In this document: piece after piece, positions 10,938-23,254 of the stretch
How positions within the stretch are numbered: the first letter of the stretch is position 1
Layout of the letters: each line of letters begins with the position of its first letter
Source: Rhizophlyctis rosea
Taxonomy: Eukaryota; Chytridiomycota; Chytridiomycetes; Rhizophlyctidales; Rhizophlyctidaceae
Length of the DNA stretch: 64,000 bases
NCBI GenBank assembly: GCA_027596075.1
Contig: JADGJC010000026.1
Location: 124,001 to 188,000, forward strand
Direction: 5' to 3'
Made by a program: the position numbers and the translations under genes
Notes under the pieces: model-generated
The model's database searches: none
What the model was told of the DNA's origin: nothing
Seen by the model: the letters and a program-made list of their open reading frames with translations, nothing else

Positions 10938-13900
10938 GCTCTGTATATATGTTGGATGATCCTAATCAAATGATATGTTCGAGGGGATTTGTGTGTACTG
11001 CGTGCTTGTGGTTGTTGGAGTGCGAAGGGGCATTGGCGGGATTCATGTTTGGGGGTTGAGGGATGATCCGATGATGGCTTGTGGATTGGGTCGTGGCCGG
11101 AGAAGAATGTACGGGTTGGCAACGATGCGCGTTATGCGGGGAGGCAACCTGCTGGCAAGACTACTGGGCGTTCAAGGCGGAACGGAGATGCAGCACCGGT
11201 GGGAAATGGTGGAAAATTTTAAGTGCATCGTATCATGGACAAAATGGCATGGCATTGTGGAGATGGGTCTTGGGAATGAGCGCGGACTGGCATACGCCAA
11301 GTTGTTCGGAACATCCGGCTGGACACATGGGACAAGTGCAGTCATATCGTCAATATTTTGTCCTTCCAGATTGGTGTTCGGGTGGACCTCCACAAGCTCA
11401 CGTTCCATGCAAATGTTCAAGCCGCGTACCCCAGTCGGCAATATTCACTTTCAGCCCATCGTTGGCAGGTCAATGAGGTCATCCATGTCATGCCTGAATG
11501 CCCATGTTTGAATCGATTATTGTCTGGGCGATGTGGCCAAACTCCTGAAGAATACCTATCGACCTCAAAACGTTATCCCAACAGGTTGTAAGAGTCAAAG
11601 CATTTTGTGGGCATAAAATTTTCATCTGAAGGATAACCAATCTGAATCCTGCCTTGCTTTTCATTCAACAAAATATATATTACGAATACACTGTCTTTGT
11701 ACATTGCACTAGCCTATCTCTGGAAACATGCACCGCCTTACCAGAAAATATTCAAAATCTCGCGATTCGCATCGAGACCTAAACAACCGCGGAGGATGAA
11801 GATTAGAACATGCCACGTAAAAGATGATTGTGACAACTCCCCTCCCGATCTCTACGGCCCAACAACAACCCATCAGACATCCAAGGAAGGTAAACTTTTG
11901 CCAGCATGAGGTCTTTCGACCTTTTGGTGGAAACTGCGAATTGGAAACAAAAAACTTCATCCTTGGGTTGTCGTTGCCCTTCATTTGCTCCCGCATGTCT
12001 TTGCCATCCTCCAAGAATGTGATGTGATGCTCACCTTGCTGGTACAAATAGAAAAGACTGCTTCATCCGAGGATGTTCATCGTCAGATTCGATCTAGGCA
12101 AAATGCAACAACCTATGTGAGATCAAAACGAAGGTCAATATGTGTACCAAAGAAAGAACGTTGGAATTGGAAGCAGTAGATGACGGGTCAGACAAGGCAC
12201 TGGCTAAAGTGAACCACTCCAACAAGGGAGTGGCGACGGTTTCAACATGGTCGATATGCCGAGGAAAGAATTTGTATCATCTTGCCCGCCATTTACTGCT
12301 TCATAGCCGGTTATAGATTGATCAGAACACTTACCAAATAATCAACTTCCTGCTCAGCTCGGTTTTGCACGCACCCGATGGCGTGCCCGAAAAGAAGTGC
12401 TACGGGCCGAAACCTAGAGGCCTCACCCGTAGGCAGTTCTTCCGAACACTCCATGGACCATAGCGAAGTATCACAAGTGAGTGAGATTGCTGAAATCTAA
12501 GGTCCAGATCGAGGCGTGGGAGAAAGTGAGAGAAAGAGAAGGAACAGAAGAAAACAATTTCCCTTATGAAGCCGAAGATTTTGGCTGAGTGCTAAGCCAC
12601 AAGCCACTGATCATGACGTTGTAAACAGACCGGGGACTTGGGCTTCCACCAGAGCATCTTTATCCTCCCTTTGATCTATAATCAATGGACAGGAACCTGA
12701 ACAATCGTGGGATGATGGTAAATATGTACGGATCGTTACCAGCGCAGCGTCATGTAGTTTCTGTAATATGCGGTCCATCATGACATTCAGCGAGGGAAAA
12801 GGCAGTGGGAATATAAGGCACATCACCACACCACAAGTATCGCACATTTTTCCCTGCGCTGATTGTGCCGTTTCTGCACGCCGTTTCTGCTTCTCTCGCC
12901 AGACCCTTGCCTCTCTTCGAATGTGATATGCAAAACGTCCTTCGCACGTGTTGCTTGCTCGTGCCAAGCACTGGTTGATTGAGATATGAAAATTGACATG
13001 AGGAGTATGAAGTGAGGTCGACGACATATTAGAAGCCTTTGTGACCTGCAGGAATGCAGGATTCTGCGTCTTCATCATCTCGTCACTGGCGATAAAGCCA
13101 TTCAGCTCAAAAATCACAAAGCCCATCAACAAGCAGCAAAAGCAGGACCCTCGAGCTGCGCCTGCTTCTTCTGTGTTGAGCCCCCCTTTCAGCCAATCAA
13201 GTTGCAGCCCACATGGCCCAACAGTTACACCGCCACACAACATCAAACAGGGGAAGGCTTTCTGGCTGAATTTATCCCACATTGCACCACCATCGGATGA
13301 TGACGCGCCTTTTGTAACATTGCCACCGGATTTGGTCCAGCCCCCTTGCCACACATCAGGTGGACCCTGTTTGCCCGCGTTGGGGCCAACCAGACCGCAT
13401 CGTCCACGCGACTGCACTCTGCGACTTCTGCGTGTGAACATGGAGAGAAGTGTGTGACGAGATGTTCCCAAGGGTTCTTCCATTCACCATTTCATATGGA
13501 GAACCCCAATGTCCGGAACCAAGAAAGTTGGGACTGATCAGCGTGCTTGTTGATGACAAGAATATGGACAGCCTGCGGATAGCAGGGACTTACTGGAGCC
13601 AAAAAACAAGGCAGTGTCTATGATGCATGCCAAAACGCGGACTTCGGAATCCGCGCATTCCTCCGTCTTGTTCGATATGTTTGCCCGCGGGCAAATTTCC
13701 AATTACATGATTGATTTGCAGGCTTTTTAAGTCAGCTGGGGTCTGTTTGGGCTCCCCCTTGTTTCCTCACTCCCAGACCATAGTTCATTTTCCAATTCAA
13801 AGCACAAGGCTCCGACATAAAATCCCTTGGAACCATACACCATACCGTTCCGCGAGACAATACAAGCCATTGACGGTTCTTTGAAGACCTCAAAAGCAGT

Positions 13901-13963
13901 CCTCTTGCACCAGCAGCAACATCTCAACGTCATACATCTAACAACACCTCACAAACTATCGTC
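10938..13963. other. Gene-poor region
   Basis: About 3 kb downstream of RPL32. ORFs at 10975-11511 (plus) and 12611-13483 (minus, 290 codons) are open but have no recognisable motif, no intron-linked extension and an irregular composition. I do not call them genes. Confidence 0.45.
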
Positions 13964-14407
13964 ATGCCACTAACAATGTTCCGCCGACCGGCATCCTACC
14001 CCTCAACCGACTACTCCGACTTCAACCTCCCCACAGACGTCGAACTAAGCGACATGTCCTCCGTATCCTCCTACTCTCCTTCCACATCTTCCTTCTCCTC
14101 CTCCCGAACATCCTTCCAATCTTCAGCCTCCATCGAGTCCTCTCCATCATCACAATCCATCATCCCAGACTCGTCGGCACTGAGATTACCAATGGCAACT
14201 CCCTTCACTCGCCGGTCGTTCCCACCTCGTGCAGCAGCCGTGGAAATGGAGGACGATGAACCTGAAATGGGGTTGATGGAGCCTGAGGTTGGGTCGGGGA
14301 TGGGGTTGGAGGACGATGGGATGCCGACTGTTGTAAGGGAGGATATGGTGGCGGGGAAGAAGAGTCGGAGGATTACGTGGTCGTTTGCGGGGTTGTTTTC
14401 ACGGTAG
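13964..14407 (+). CDS. Small Ser-rich protein of unknown function
   Basis: Single exon, 147 aa, with a clean ATG and stop. Residues 25-70 are strongly Ser-rich (runs such as SSVSSYSPSTSSFSSS). Residues 90-120 are acidic and Met/Glu/Gly-rich. The C terminus is a basic patch with hydrophobics (KKSRRITWSFAGLFSR). There is no signal peptide or membrane helix. The biased composition and codon-like third positions favour a real, largely disordered protein. I do not recognise a family. Confidence 0.5.
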   Translation: MPLTMFRRPASYPSTDYSDFNLPTDVELSDMSSVSSYSPSTSSFSSSRTSFQSSASIESSPSSQSIIPDSSALRLPMATPFTRRSFPPRAAAVEMEDDEPEMGLMEPEVGSGMGLEDDGMPTVVREDMVAGKKSRRITWSFAGLFSR

Positions 14408-14881
14408 AGGCGGCCCGGGAGAAGGGAAGAGTCGTTGAGGTTTTGAAGGTGTCTGAGGCCTGTAAATATCTGGGGTAATAGCTTAGGGCATATCACTATG
14501 TACATTTTCCCGAAGGTTTCAAAAATCCGAAAGCAGTTTTGTTAGTAAATGAAAAATCAACTTCTATGCCCCAGTTTGGCGGGTTTCCCAAATAGCTTTT
14601 GTTTATATTAGCGTACTTGGTGTTCGGCAGTCAATTTTCTCCGTCTAACGCTCCATACCCTCCCCCTCTTCAAGCGCCTAAGCTCTTTCGCGCACATTTG
14701 CAATTATCCCATTCCTTGACTCTCTTCGTTCCGCAGGTATCTCCACACTCTCTTTGTATGTACCCTTCATCTTTGTAGTTTTCTTCACCCGAATACTGCC
14801 CATTCTCCTCATTCATCCCGCCCTGCGTCACTTCCCTCCCCTCATACTCAACATTGCAATCATCGGTGTCGCCCTGCTCAT
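14408..14881. other. Intergenic region
   Basis: 474 bp with pyrimidine-rich tracts on the plus strand. No gene or RNA seen. Confidence 0.5.
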
Positions 14882-16948
14882 GTGAGCCGTTTCTGTCGCA
14901 CAAAAATCCCGGCAAACGTGCGAATTTTAGCCTTTACCCAGACAGAACAGAAATGCATGCTCAATCCCAAAGAACATCCCTTCTTCAAACTGCTTCGCCG
15001 GAAATCTCCTGACTTTGCAACCCCCCACAACCCAAAAACAAACAGACTGACCGAACAACAATTGCTCTCCCTCCCCTTCGACATCCACCTCGTCATCGTC
15101 GCCCACTCTCCTGGGCAAGATTTGGTCACTCTATCATGCACCTGCAAGGACTCGTTAGCCCTGATATCATCCCCAGCGGCAGACCAACTCATATGGCGAA
15201 TTCGGACATTTGTTGAGTTCGATTACTATCCTCCATCCGGGCTGTATGTTCCGCAACAATCCAGTACCAGTGACATTTGTCCGACCTGGAAGAACGTGTA
15301 TGCTGCTCACGCACGGTTGTGGAGGGCACGATGGAGGGTTTTGAGAAGTACACCTGCTGTCGATAAGGTTTGGGACGAAATTTTTGATGAAGTGGCGGAA
15401 TCTCATGATGCCGCGCCCGTTGGGAATGAGGATAAGAGGAGTTTCGAGCATTTGGGGGAGGATATCCTTTCCAGGAATGATGTTTTATTGGGGTGGAAAG
15501 TGACGGAGGGGCTCAAGAGAGTATTCGACAGCACCGAGGATGAGGAGATGGAGGTATTTGAAGATACTAGTACTTCTGATGTGGGCTCTGAGTCCGAGGC
15601 GGATCTGGAGGATTGAAAAATATCCGAGGAGGAAGTTTTCGAGTTGGAGAGGGAGAGCACCTGCCCGTTATCCGACATTTCTCCCCCAGAAACCCTAGCC
15701 TACTATTCCACACTGCACACACAAGAAGACCCCCAACCACCACCACCAACCCACCCGCAACTCCGCAAAATCGCCTTCCACAAAGAAATCATCCAATCCG
15801 CTCGCATTCCCCGCCGAAATCTCCTTTCCACCACTAATGTACCCAATTACATCCGGCCTCAACAAGGCGATCTTGCCTACCCGCTCATCAACCGTACTCT
15901 TCCCATGTGCGCAATTTTCACCTAACGAGGGTTGGATGATGATGGCGCTGAGAGGGAGGTGGTGGTTGTGGATGATGTGACGGGACAAGTGGTGCATAGG
16001 GTGTTGATTCCGCAGCCACAACCGCCACAGAGAGCTTCCTTCCGTTGGAATCGGAAATTGATGATTTTCGAGGGCGATTTGTTGGTTTTGCAGGGGGATT
16101 ATCGGAGGTGTAGGGTTTTTTGTGGGTTCCAGGAGTGGGAGGCGGGGTGTGGGGATGGAGGGGTAGTGGGTGGGCAGCCTGGGGGTACGGTTAGAAAAGT
16201 GTCCGTCCCCAATTTCACGGTTTTTCTTCCAAAAGAATCTTGATGAGGAACCGGAGTGGTCGAAGTATTGGACGGGAGTGATGGTGTTCGGGGTCAATAA
16301 GGCGGCGAATTTTTTAGTCCTGCACGCTGTGCATGATTTGACGGCTATCAGCAACATTGCGGTTACGACTCGGATCCCTACCAATCACTGTTATGATGCG
16401 GAAGAGTTTTACGAGTTGACCCGTGATGGGGATCTATCGGAGTTTGCAATGGCGGATGGCTCAAACGATACGGTGATGCATGCACGTATTCATGGCAGAC
16501 TATGTTTGACAGTTTTTAAAAGGTGGACGACACGTGAGAATCATAACTGTTGGGAAGCGGAATATCCTGTGCAGTCTGTGCTTGTGGCACTTGATTTGCG
16601 GGGGGGAGAGTGCTTTGGGTTGCGGACATTGATGAGGTTGGAGCGTTGGATGAGCGGCGCAGCACAGTTCATTTTGTTACAGGAGATGGGAGTTGTGTGG
16701 GAGTTGGGAATGTGAGGAGTGGTGTGGTTTTGGATTTTGGTGAAGGGATGGAGGTTGTTGAGGGGTGGAAGGAGGTGGGTGGGGTTTCAGTTGGGGATGA
16801 GGATGGGGGAGGAGGGGATTGGAGTATGGCGGAGCGCGATGCGTATGTTTGTGGAATTTGGAGGAAGAGGGTAGAAGTTGAGGGAAGGGTGGGGGTTAGC
16901 AATTGTTGGGAAGGCATTCACGTATGGAGGATGGGCCTGGGAAGATAA
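14882..16948 (+). pseudogene. F-box gene carrying nonsense and frameshift lesions
   Basis: One frame carries an F-box (LTEQQLLSLPFDIHLVIVAH, then LVTLSCTCKDSLALIS) and a long downstream region. It is interrupted by TGA at 15614-15616 and TAA at 15923-15925, with coding character before and after both. A later frame change near 16240 is explained by a normal 73-nt intron (16163-16235). Another is best explained by one missing G in the seven-G run at 16600-16606: the text before reads SVLVALDLRGG and the text after reads VLWVADIDEV, a natural beta-propeller-like continuation. The start could be 14882 or the in-frame ATG at 14957. Both stops could come from C-to-T changes (CGA or CAA). This is either a pseudogene or a gene hit by assembly errors. 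Remote introns could remove the first stop but not convincingly the second. Confidence 0.6.
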
Positions 16949-17693
16949 GTCAAAGCGTCATCCTTTGTATTCCTGGCAAGTCTAGTGGACTTGTTGTACA
17001 ATTTTGAACATTCTCGACATACCTCCTCTCCCCGCTTCGGGTTTCAAAGCGTACACCCGCTGCGCGTTCATGTACTTCCTTATCTGCACCACTTTTGGGA
17101 CTCTCGCTGATAGTTAATTCAGATGCTGCCTTTTGTTAGGCTATTAAAGACAATTGTACGCCCCAAATTGCGGCTTTCCCAAGGATTGTTTGTTTACTGC
17201 TTGCAACTTGATTACAATTGGAACCCTGCCAATGCTTTCGTCTTCTTGGTATGCCGTTAGATGCTACATTCATCATCAACATTCATAATCACAATATGTT
17301 CTGGATTTACGAAGGTGTCTATTGTTACGATACAGAGGTTGCAGGGAATTATGCTGAATGTGTTTTCAATTGGAAGAGCTAATTCTCTTTCTCACACTGA
17401 TCGCTCAAAGTTTCTACCCATAATATGCCTTTTGCCACATGTCCGAATCCCGATAGGTACGGAGAAGAGGGGATTTTGAAAGCACTGACACTGCCACATT
17501 GTCGCATTGACACTGTGTAGATCTTCAACAAGCAAACTTGACATTTGCTCTCATGGAAGATGCAATTGCTCACAGTTCGTGACTTATGCCACATCTACCA
17601 TCATCAGTCACAATTTCCCATATGTATATTGGTGAACGTCTTTGTGATCAGTCATTATTACACCAGCGGGCCCAAGGTACTAAGCTAAACATC
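16949..17693. other. Intergenic region
   Basis: About 745 bp between the F-box pseudogene and the 3' end of the minus-strand PPR gene. No gene seen. Confidence 0.5.
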
Positions 17694-18896
17694 CTATGCT
17701 GTCACAAGATCCTGCTCCTTACAGAAATCCCGCAACGCTTCCACTCGCTTAGCCCCTGCAACATCGCCTTTCCCCAAAAACCTGCGGGCTACATGACGAA
17801 AGACTTCGCTGGACAGAGGCACTCGAGATCGAGTAGCTTCAATCAGGAATGCCTCGGCTTGCTCCATATCGTTCATGTGGCAGAAATCATGTATCAAATA
17901 TTGATACGCCGCACTACTAATCTGTCCCCTCCTCTTGGCTTCTTCAAAAAACGCCAAAGCCCTTGCCATATCCCCGGACCGCAGAGACGCCGTTATCAAA
18001 GTCCCGAAAATATACTTGTCGGGCTGTGATTCCGCCTCCATCAAGCACTCATACAGTCGAAACACCCTCTTTAAATTCCCGGCTTCTACGTGTGCCTGCA
18101 TCAGTACCGAGTATGAACGCTGATCTAACCCCACACCCATCTCCAGCAACCCATCAAATAGTTTATCAGCTGCCCCAAGCGACTCATGTAGGATTGATCG
18201 CTTCAACACAATTGCCACCAGACTGGGATGCGATAACACCGTCTCCCTCCCAATGAGCGTGCACATTGGCAAAAAGTTCTCCTTATCGTCCAGCAGATAG
18301 TGGAGAATAGTACTGTAGATGTACTTATCAGGTACGACTGAACGAGCCCCCATTTCTTCGAGAATGGTCTTTGCAGTTTTGTAGGTCATTCTCTCGCCAA
18401 TAGCTTGCAGTAGGAACACATAATTATTCACTTTGACCGAACCTACTGCGTGGTACAACGTATCCACGATGGTTTTCATTCGATGGATCTTGGTTTGATG
18501 ATCGGGTGTATTGCGCAGGAGTAGGCAAAGGCGGTTCAGATCGTGAGCTCCATGGAGGCTTCTGATGGTTTGGACGTCGTCCTTGATTTGAAGAAAAGCT
18601 TCCCATGCGTCTTCAGGTCCAACTGCTGGAGCTGTTATGACAGCACGGAACCGTTGGAGATGAGGTGTGGGCGTATTGTTAAAGGGTGGGCGAGTTCTGA
18701 GCTGACGCGCGGGTGTGGCGGTCGTTGAACGTTGCGGCTTGGCAGGGTGGGAAGGAGGTTGGAGGGGACGAGAGGCAAGGGTTCGTGTTGGAGGTCGCGC
18801 GGAGGCAAGGAAGGTACGGAATTGTAGGATGGTATTGAAAGTAGTGATGCTTTGCAACGTGCACAAGGTCCTTCGAACAGGAGTCTGCATTTTCAT
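17694..18896 (-). CDS. Pentatricopeptide repeat (PPR) protein, probably mitochondrial
   Basis: Single exon. The ATG at 18896 gives 400 aa. The frame is open upstream to 18953, but from here the N terminus MKMQTPVRRTLCTL and the next 70 residues are rich in Arg, Thr and Pro and poor in acids, as in a mitochondrial presequence. From about residue 180 there are PPR-type helix pairs, for example PDKYIYSTILHYLL, LDQRSYSVLMQAHVEAGNLK, PDKYIFGTLITASLRSGDMA and SSAAYQYLIHDFCHMNDMEQ. PPR proteins bind organellar RNA and act in processing or translation. The RNA target cannot be read from the sequence. Confidence 0.82.
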   Translation of the reverse strand: MKMQTPVRRTLCTLQSITTFNTILQFRTFLASARPPTRTLASRPLQPPSHPAKPQRSTTATPARQLRTRPPFNNTPTPHLQRFRAVITAPAVGPEDAWEAFLQIKDDVQTIRSLHGAHDLNRLCLLLRNTPDHQTKIHRMKTIVDTLYHAVGSVKVNNYVFLLQAIGERMTYKTAKTILEEMGARSVVPDKYIYSTILHYLLDDKENFLPMCTLIGRETVLSHPSLVAIVLKRSILHESLGAADKLFDGLLEMGVGLDQRSYSVLMQAHVEAGNLKRVFRLYECLMEAESQPDKYIFGTLITASLRSGDMARALAFFEEAKRRGQISSAAYQYLIHDFCHMNDMEQAEAFLIEATRSRVPLSSEVFRHVARRFLGKGDVAGAKRVEALRDFCKEQDLVTA

Positions 18897-19498
18897 GCTT
18901 GAAAGAACGAGGACACAGGCGACGATGTTTGGGAGGTAGGCGATGATGACCAAAATAGATGAATAGAGGTAATGGATGTGGGCTCAAAGTCGAAACAACT
19001 GACTCTTCGAGCTCAGTGCCAGAATTGGACGAGTAACTTGTCTCAATACTTACGTTGTATGTGTCGATAAGCTTTGACGGTGTGTAAAGGGCAGGTGCTC
19101 AGTGGGATCAAGATGTTCGGCACAGGTTTGATGGGCATTGAGTGCATTGTTCTTGTTCCAATCATGTTGCCAACCTTCCAAGGAGGCTAACCAGCTAACC
19201 ATCGCCTTACCTTAGCTCCGCACTCCAGCTAATGACCTATTTAGCCTTATGGAACCCAAAGTGACACGCACAACTCCACAACTCGCAAATGTTGCATCAG
19301 TTGCAGCAGTTGCATCCAGGATTTATGCATGATGACTGCAACTGCAATGCTGCAATTTTTCGAGTTCGATGCGGTAAAATACCATCCACAGTCTCTATTT
19401 ATACATCAACGCATTTCTACATTATTTACAATCTACACATCCACATCGAATGACATTTCTTTCTGTATCCAGGCCTACATTGAATGCCTAGCAATCCA
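18897..19498. other. Intergenic region
   Basis: About 600 bp from the PPR gene's 5' side to the end of the dynactin p25 gene. It includes a TGCAGCAGTTGCA-type stretch near 19300. No gene seen. Confidence 0.5.
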
Positions 19499-20335
19499 TC
19501 ACTTGGGCAAGAATTTCTCGTAATAAAACTCCTTCGTCTGAGCTTCATACACCTCCTGTGTACACTCCGGTAATTCATCCACCAGCGTTCCGGGGTTCCC
19601 ACCATATACCGAAAACGATGGCACAACACTATTTGGAGGTATTACGGTGTTGTCAAGGATTCGACAGCAGTCTTTGATTACTGTGAAACGGCCCTACAAT
19701 GATTTCGTGACGGATTAGCATGTTGTAGTTGTCGTATTGAATTGAGGACTTAGGGTGAGAAACTCACGATAACACAATTTCGTCCAATGTGCACATATGA
19801 ACCAATGGTTGCAGCTTCCACGATGGTGTCCTCCCCTACTACGACGTGATCTCCGATTTTCATGGGATAGTAACTGAAGATGCTGTGATTGCGAAAATTG
19901 GTGAGATGATGCCATACAACAATCGCCTCTTTAACATCCCAAGATACAAACCCCTTGTAAGTCTTATATGGCGGCCGTATCACGGAACGTTGTCCGAGCA
20001 TGCAGTACCGACCGATAGCAACCACGACGGCGTGACCTCCACCCGTACGGCGGAGATCACCGCGTACTACGCATTCTGTTTGGATTACTGTCTGAGAACG
20101 GAGTCATATGTTCAGTCTCTTGCACCTTTGGTGCTGTTGTGCACATTGTGATTACAACCTTGCCACCAAGGATAATGTTTTGCGACCCGCAAATGACGGA
20201 TTTTCGTGAGACTTTGTTTCCTGTATCCTTTTTGACGGAGAATCTGTCAAGGGTCAAGCACTTTGCGAGGGTGTGGGAAAAGCTTACTGTTTCGATGTAT
20301 TCTGCCTTGTCGTAATAAGTTATTGGTGGTTCCAT
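19499..20335 (-). CDS. DCTN5: Dynactin subunit 5 (p25)
   Basis: Five exons on the minus strand: 20288-20335, 20159-20227, 19952-20091, 19768-19882 and 19499-19693; 188 aa. The order of conserved blocks fits p25: [86 protein letters not shown], then [20 protein letters not shown] and [10 protein letters not shown]. These form the left-handed beta-helix of the dynactin pointed-end complex, which links dynein to cargo. Introns 1 and 3 are multiples of three without stops, so the unspliced frame stays open through them. The intron 2 donor is uncertain by one codon (20158 or 20155). The gene is head to head with PPIE. Confidence 0.88.
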
Positions 20336-20714
20336 TGGCAGGTGGCCGACGCGGGGAGATTTAGATTGGCCCGGGGGAGATAAGAGGAGGTCGCTTTTGT
20401 AAGACGTGCGATAGCGTAGTCGCTGCAGAAGTTCGTGCTGAATATGGCGTTTATGTAGTGCGTAAAAATAGACCAGCTTTTGTTTGTAGATTGTTTACAT
20501 GGAGTGGGGAAAAGGTGTGGAAGAGTTGTTCACCTTTTGCCCGCGTGGTGCATCTGGTGGCTTGTGCCGACCAAACAACAATCCATGCAATCCCCGCAGC
20601 ATGCGCTCAACCCAGCTTCTTCTCTTCTATCTTCAACAGATTACAAAAGTCGTGAAGGATCAAAACATATAAACCACCTACGGAACGCACACACATATCA
20701 GCACTGAAGGTAGA
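20336..20714. promoter_or_regulatory. Divergent promoter DCTN5 / PPIE
   Basis: 379 bp between two opposite starts, so it must hold both promoters. I see no clear TATA box close to either ATG. Confidence 0.5.
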
Positions 20715-21998
20715 ATGGCAGCAATCAATAATCCCAAGTGCACGGTCTACGTAGGTAAGACACTCTGTGCATAAAGTAGGTTCTTGCCGTACACAAATTC
20801 TGATCACTTCCGCCCTTTCCCAGCTGGTCTGGCTGACGAAGTCAACGAGCAAACACTACATGCCGCCTTTATACCCTTCGGCGACATTGTCGAAATCCAG
20901 CTTCCAGGAGATCCACACTCACGTTAGTGCCCCCCAACTGTTGCTTCTGTTCACACAGGCCATATTATGTACAACTGACTTTACTTCACAGATAACCAAC
21001 ATAGAGGCTTCGGTTTCGTCGAATTTGAGTCTGCCGCAGATGCACAAGCTGCAATCGAAAACATGCATATGTCCGAGCTGTATGGCAAGGTGGTCAAAGT
21101 CAACCTTGCCAGACCGATGAAAAGACCGGAGTTTTCGACGAAAGCCAGTAGGTCTTTCCCAATTTGGCCACCTGTTAACGTCTCTTCGTATTGACATATC
21201 TTTTTCTTTTAGTCTGGACGGAAGAGACCTGGTTGCAAGAGCAGGCTGCGAAGGAAGTGGAACCGGCAGAGGGAGAGGAGGGTGGGGAGGGTGGGAACGA
21301 TGGGGAAGCAGAACCTTCCGCAAAACGGGTACGGACTGGTGGGGAGCAAGTGGCGGCATCGGCACCGCGGAGGGGAGGAGGAAACCCGAGAGTCTTCTTC
21401 GACATCGAGATGGGAGGGAAGCCCATAGGAAGGATAACGATGCTCTTGTATGCCGACGTGGTGCCAAGTGAGTAACATATCTTGTCGCCCGACTTGGTCT
21501 TGCATCAGTCCTTCTGACATTGCACCCCCAGAAACGGCAGAAAACTTCCGCGCACTATGCACACACGAGAAAGGTTTCGGATACAAAAAGTCCACCTTCC
21601 ATCGGATTATACCCCAATTCATGTGTCAAGGAGGAGATTTCACCAAGCATAACGGAACGGGAGGGAAGAGCATTTATGGGGATATGTTTGATGATGAGAA
21701 TTTCATTCTGAAGCATACGAAGCCTGGACAGTTATCCATGGCGAATGCTGGCAGAAATACGAACGGATCGCAGTTCTTCATTACCACGGAGAAGACGACA
21801 TGGTTGGATGGGAAGCATGTGGTATGTTGCATTGATGACTTGCAGTTGATTCATAGTGGATGTACTAATGCTGATCGTCGATAGGTCTTTGGGGAAGTGA
21901 TATCTGGAATGGACGTTGTGAAGAAGATGGAACGAACGGGGTCAGCATCTGGAAAACCAGGTCAACGGGTCGTGATAGTAGATTGTGGAGAGCTCTGA
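20715..21998 (+). CDS. PPIE: RRM-containing cyclophilin (peptidyl-prolyl isomerase E)
   Basis: Six exons: 20715-20754, 20824-20922, 20992-21147, 21213-21467, 21532-21821 and 21885-21998; 317 aa. The N-terminal RRM (residues about 8-85) has RNP2 CTVYVAGL and RNP1 RGFGFVEF. A Glu/Gly-rich linker follows. The C-terminal cyclophilin domain (about 150-317) carries [31 protein letters not shown] with the catalytic Arg, GTGGKSIYG, the [14 protein letters not shown] block, and [14 protein letters not shown] with the Trp of the cyclosporin site. The domain order and length match PPIE/Cyp33, a spliceosome-associated prolyl isomerase. All intron phases agree. Confidence 0.93.
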
Positions 21999-22601
21999 AA
22001 TGTCATCTAAGAGAAGAAATATGATGCTCGGACCATCAGCATGGTAGTTCTCGTGTCGACACGCACCGCGTCCGAATTGCGTTGACACTTTGTGCGTGGG
22101 AAGGCAACTCTTAGCATGATGAATCTCCCACTGTGCGATCGCGATGCGCAGTAAATCATTCATGAATCATTGGAACAGCATGAAATTCATCTCAACAGAA
22201 ATCAAAACGTTGCCTGTTCTAATTATGCACCGTGGCGCGTCGAAAATCATGGACCCAAAATTAGGCTCTGACGCAGCCACACATGGGTAGCCAAGCCACT
22301 GCCGGCGGTGCGCGTGTCGCAGGGTGTGACAGGGAGCGACCGCACAGGCCCGGTGGGCCACCTTCTTCCCCTCAAGGCATAAAAGTGGGGGGGCGGCCGA
22401 TTCGATCTGACAACCTCCTCTACTTCTTCCTCTTTGTGTGTGAACCCCACTCCACACCATCATATATACAAGGCCCCATTCTGGCAAACACCCCGCCGGT
22501 CACATTCCCACGCCGCTATTATTTACCATATAAACTTCAGATCACCGTCGTTATCGTAGATCACCTCAACTACACAAATATACCAAACCCTGTAAACAAA
22601 A
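21999..22601. other. Intergenic region with likely promoter of the next gene
   Basis: About 600 bp. TATA-like words (CATATATAC near 22463 and CCATATAAAC near 22527) stand 75-140 bp before the start of the Cys-rich secreted gene. No gene seen. Confidence 0.45.
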
Positions 22602-23254
22602 ATGGCCCGTTCCCTGTACGCTCTTCTTGCCCTCGCCCTTTTGGCCTTCACGTCCAATCCCACGGATGTCGACGCTCAAGCAGTCACGGGTACTTGCCCG
22701 ACCGCCAACCAAGACACGTTCAACGCGTGTGTGAGGATTTCCGTGTTGGACGCGAACAACCAGACTGGAGCTTCCAACCCCAAGGACGCGTGCTCGGCTA
22801 TTGCAAATGACCAGGCTGCCTACTACTGCTGTTTGTGCCATAACTACGAGAGAGGTAAGCGGCGTGATTTTATTTGAGTGCATCATGGGATGAAGACAAA
22901 GCATTTCTCTGATGGCTAATGAACCGTCCTACAGTCGTCGGATGTTTCCAAACCAACTGCCCCGCTGCGTCCGAACTCGCCGTGAACCAACAACAAGCAA
23001 CCCAATACTGCGGTGCCTGCACTCCCACCACTCCTACCACCACTACCGCCACGAACGGCTCCACTGTCGCTTTCCCCACTCTCTCCGGTACCGTTGCTTC
23101 CCGCACCAACGCACCCACCAACGCTGCATCCACTCCCACCGCTTCCCCGTCGCCTTTCGTCGTCCAACAGGGCGGCGCTGCGTCCAACACGTTGATGGGC
23201 GCTGCGGCTGCGGTTGCTGCGGGTCTTGCCGGCGTTGTGGCTTTGGCTCTGTAG
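22602..23254 (+). CDS. Secreted Cys-rich, probably GPI-anchored surface protein
   Basis: Exons 22602-22854 and 22935-23254, intron 80 nt, 190 aa. Residues 1-26 form a signal peptide (MARSLYALLALALLAFTSNP). Residues 30-115 hold ten Cys, including YYCCLCHNYER and CFQTNC, then YCGAC. A Thr/Pro/Ala-rich stalk follows, and the last 20 residues are hydrophobic with small residues before them (GAASNTLMG), which suits a GPI signal. The Cys pattern is CFEM-like in number but not clearly CFEM in spacing. It is likely a cell-wall or plasma-membrane surface protein. TATA-like words stand upstream. Confidence 0.72.

Noticed and set aside
10975..11511. 178-codon ORF after RPL32
   Set aside because: Overlapping ORFs in all frames have similar quality, and no motif is present.
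12611..13483. 290-codon open frame on the minus strand
   Set aside because: No motif, irregular composition, no adjoining exons and no support on splice signals. It is compatible with a chance ORF.
16163..16235. Frameshift in the F-box pseudogene near 16240
   Set aside because: A 73-nt GT-AG intron with a pyrimidine tract joins the two frames in phase, so no lesion is needed there.
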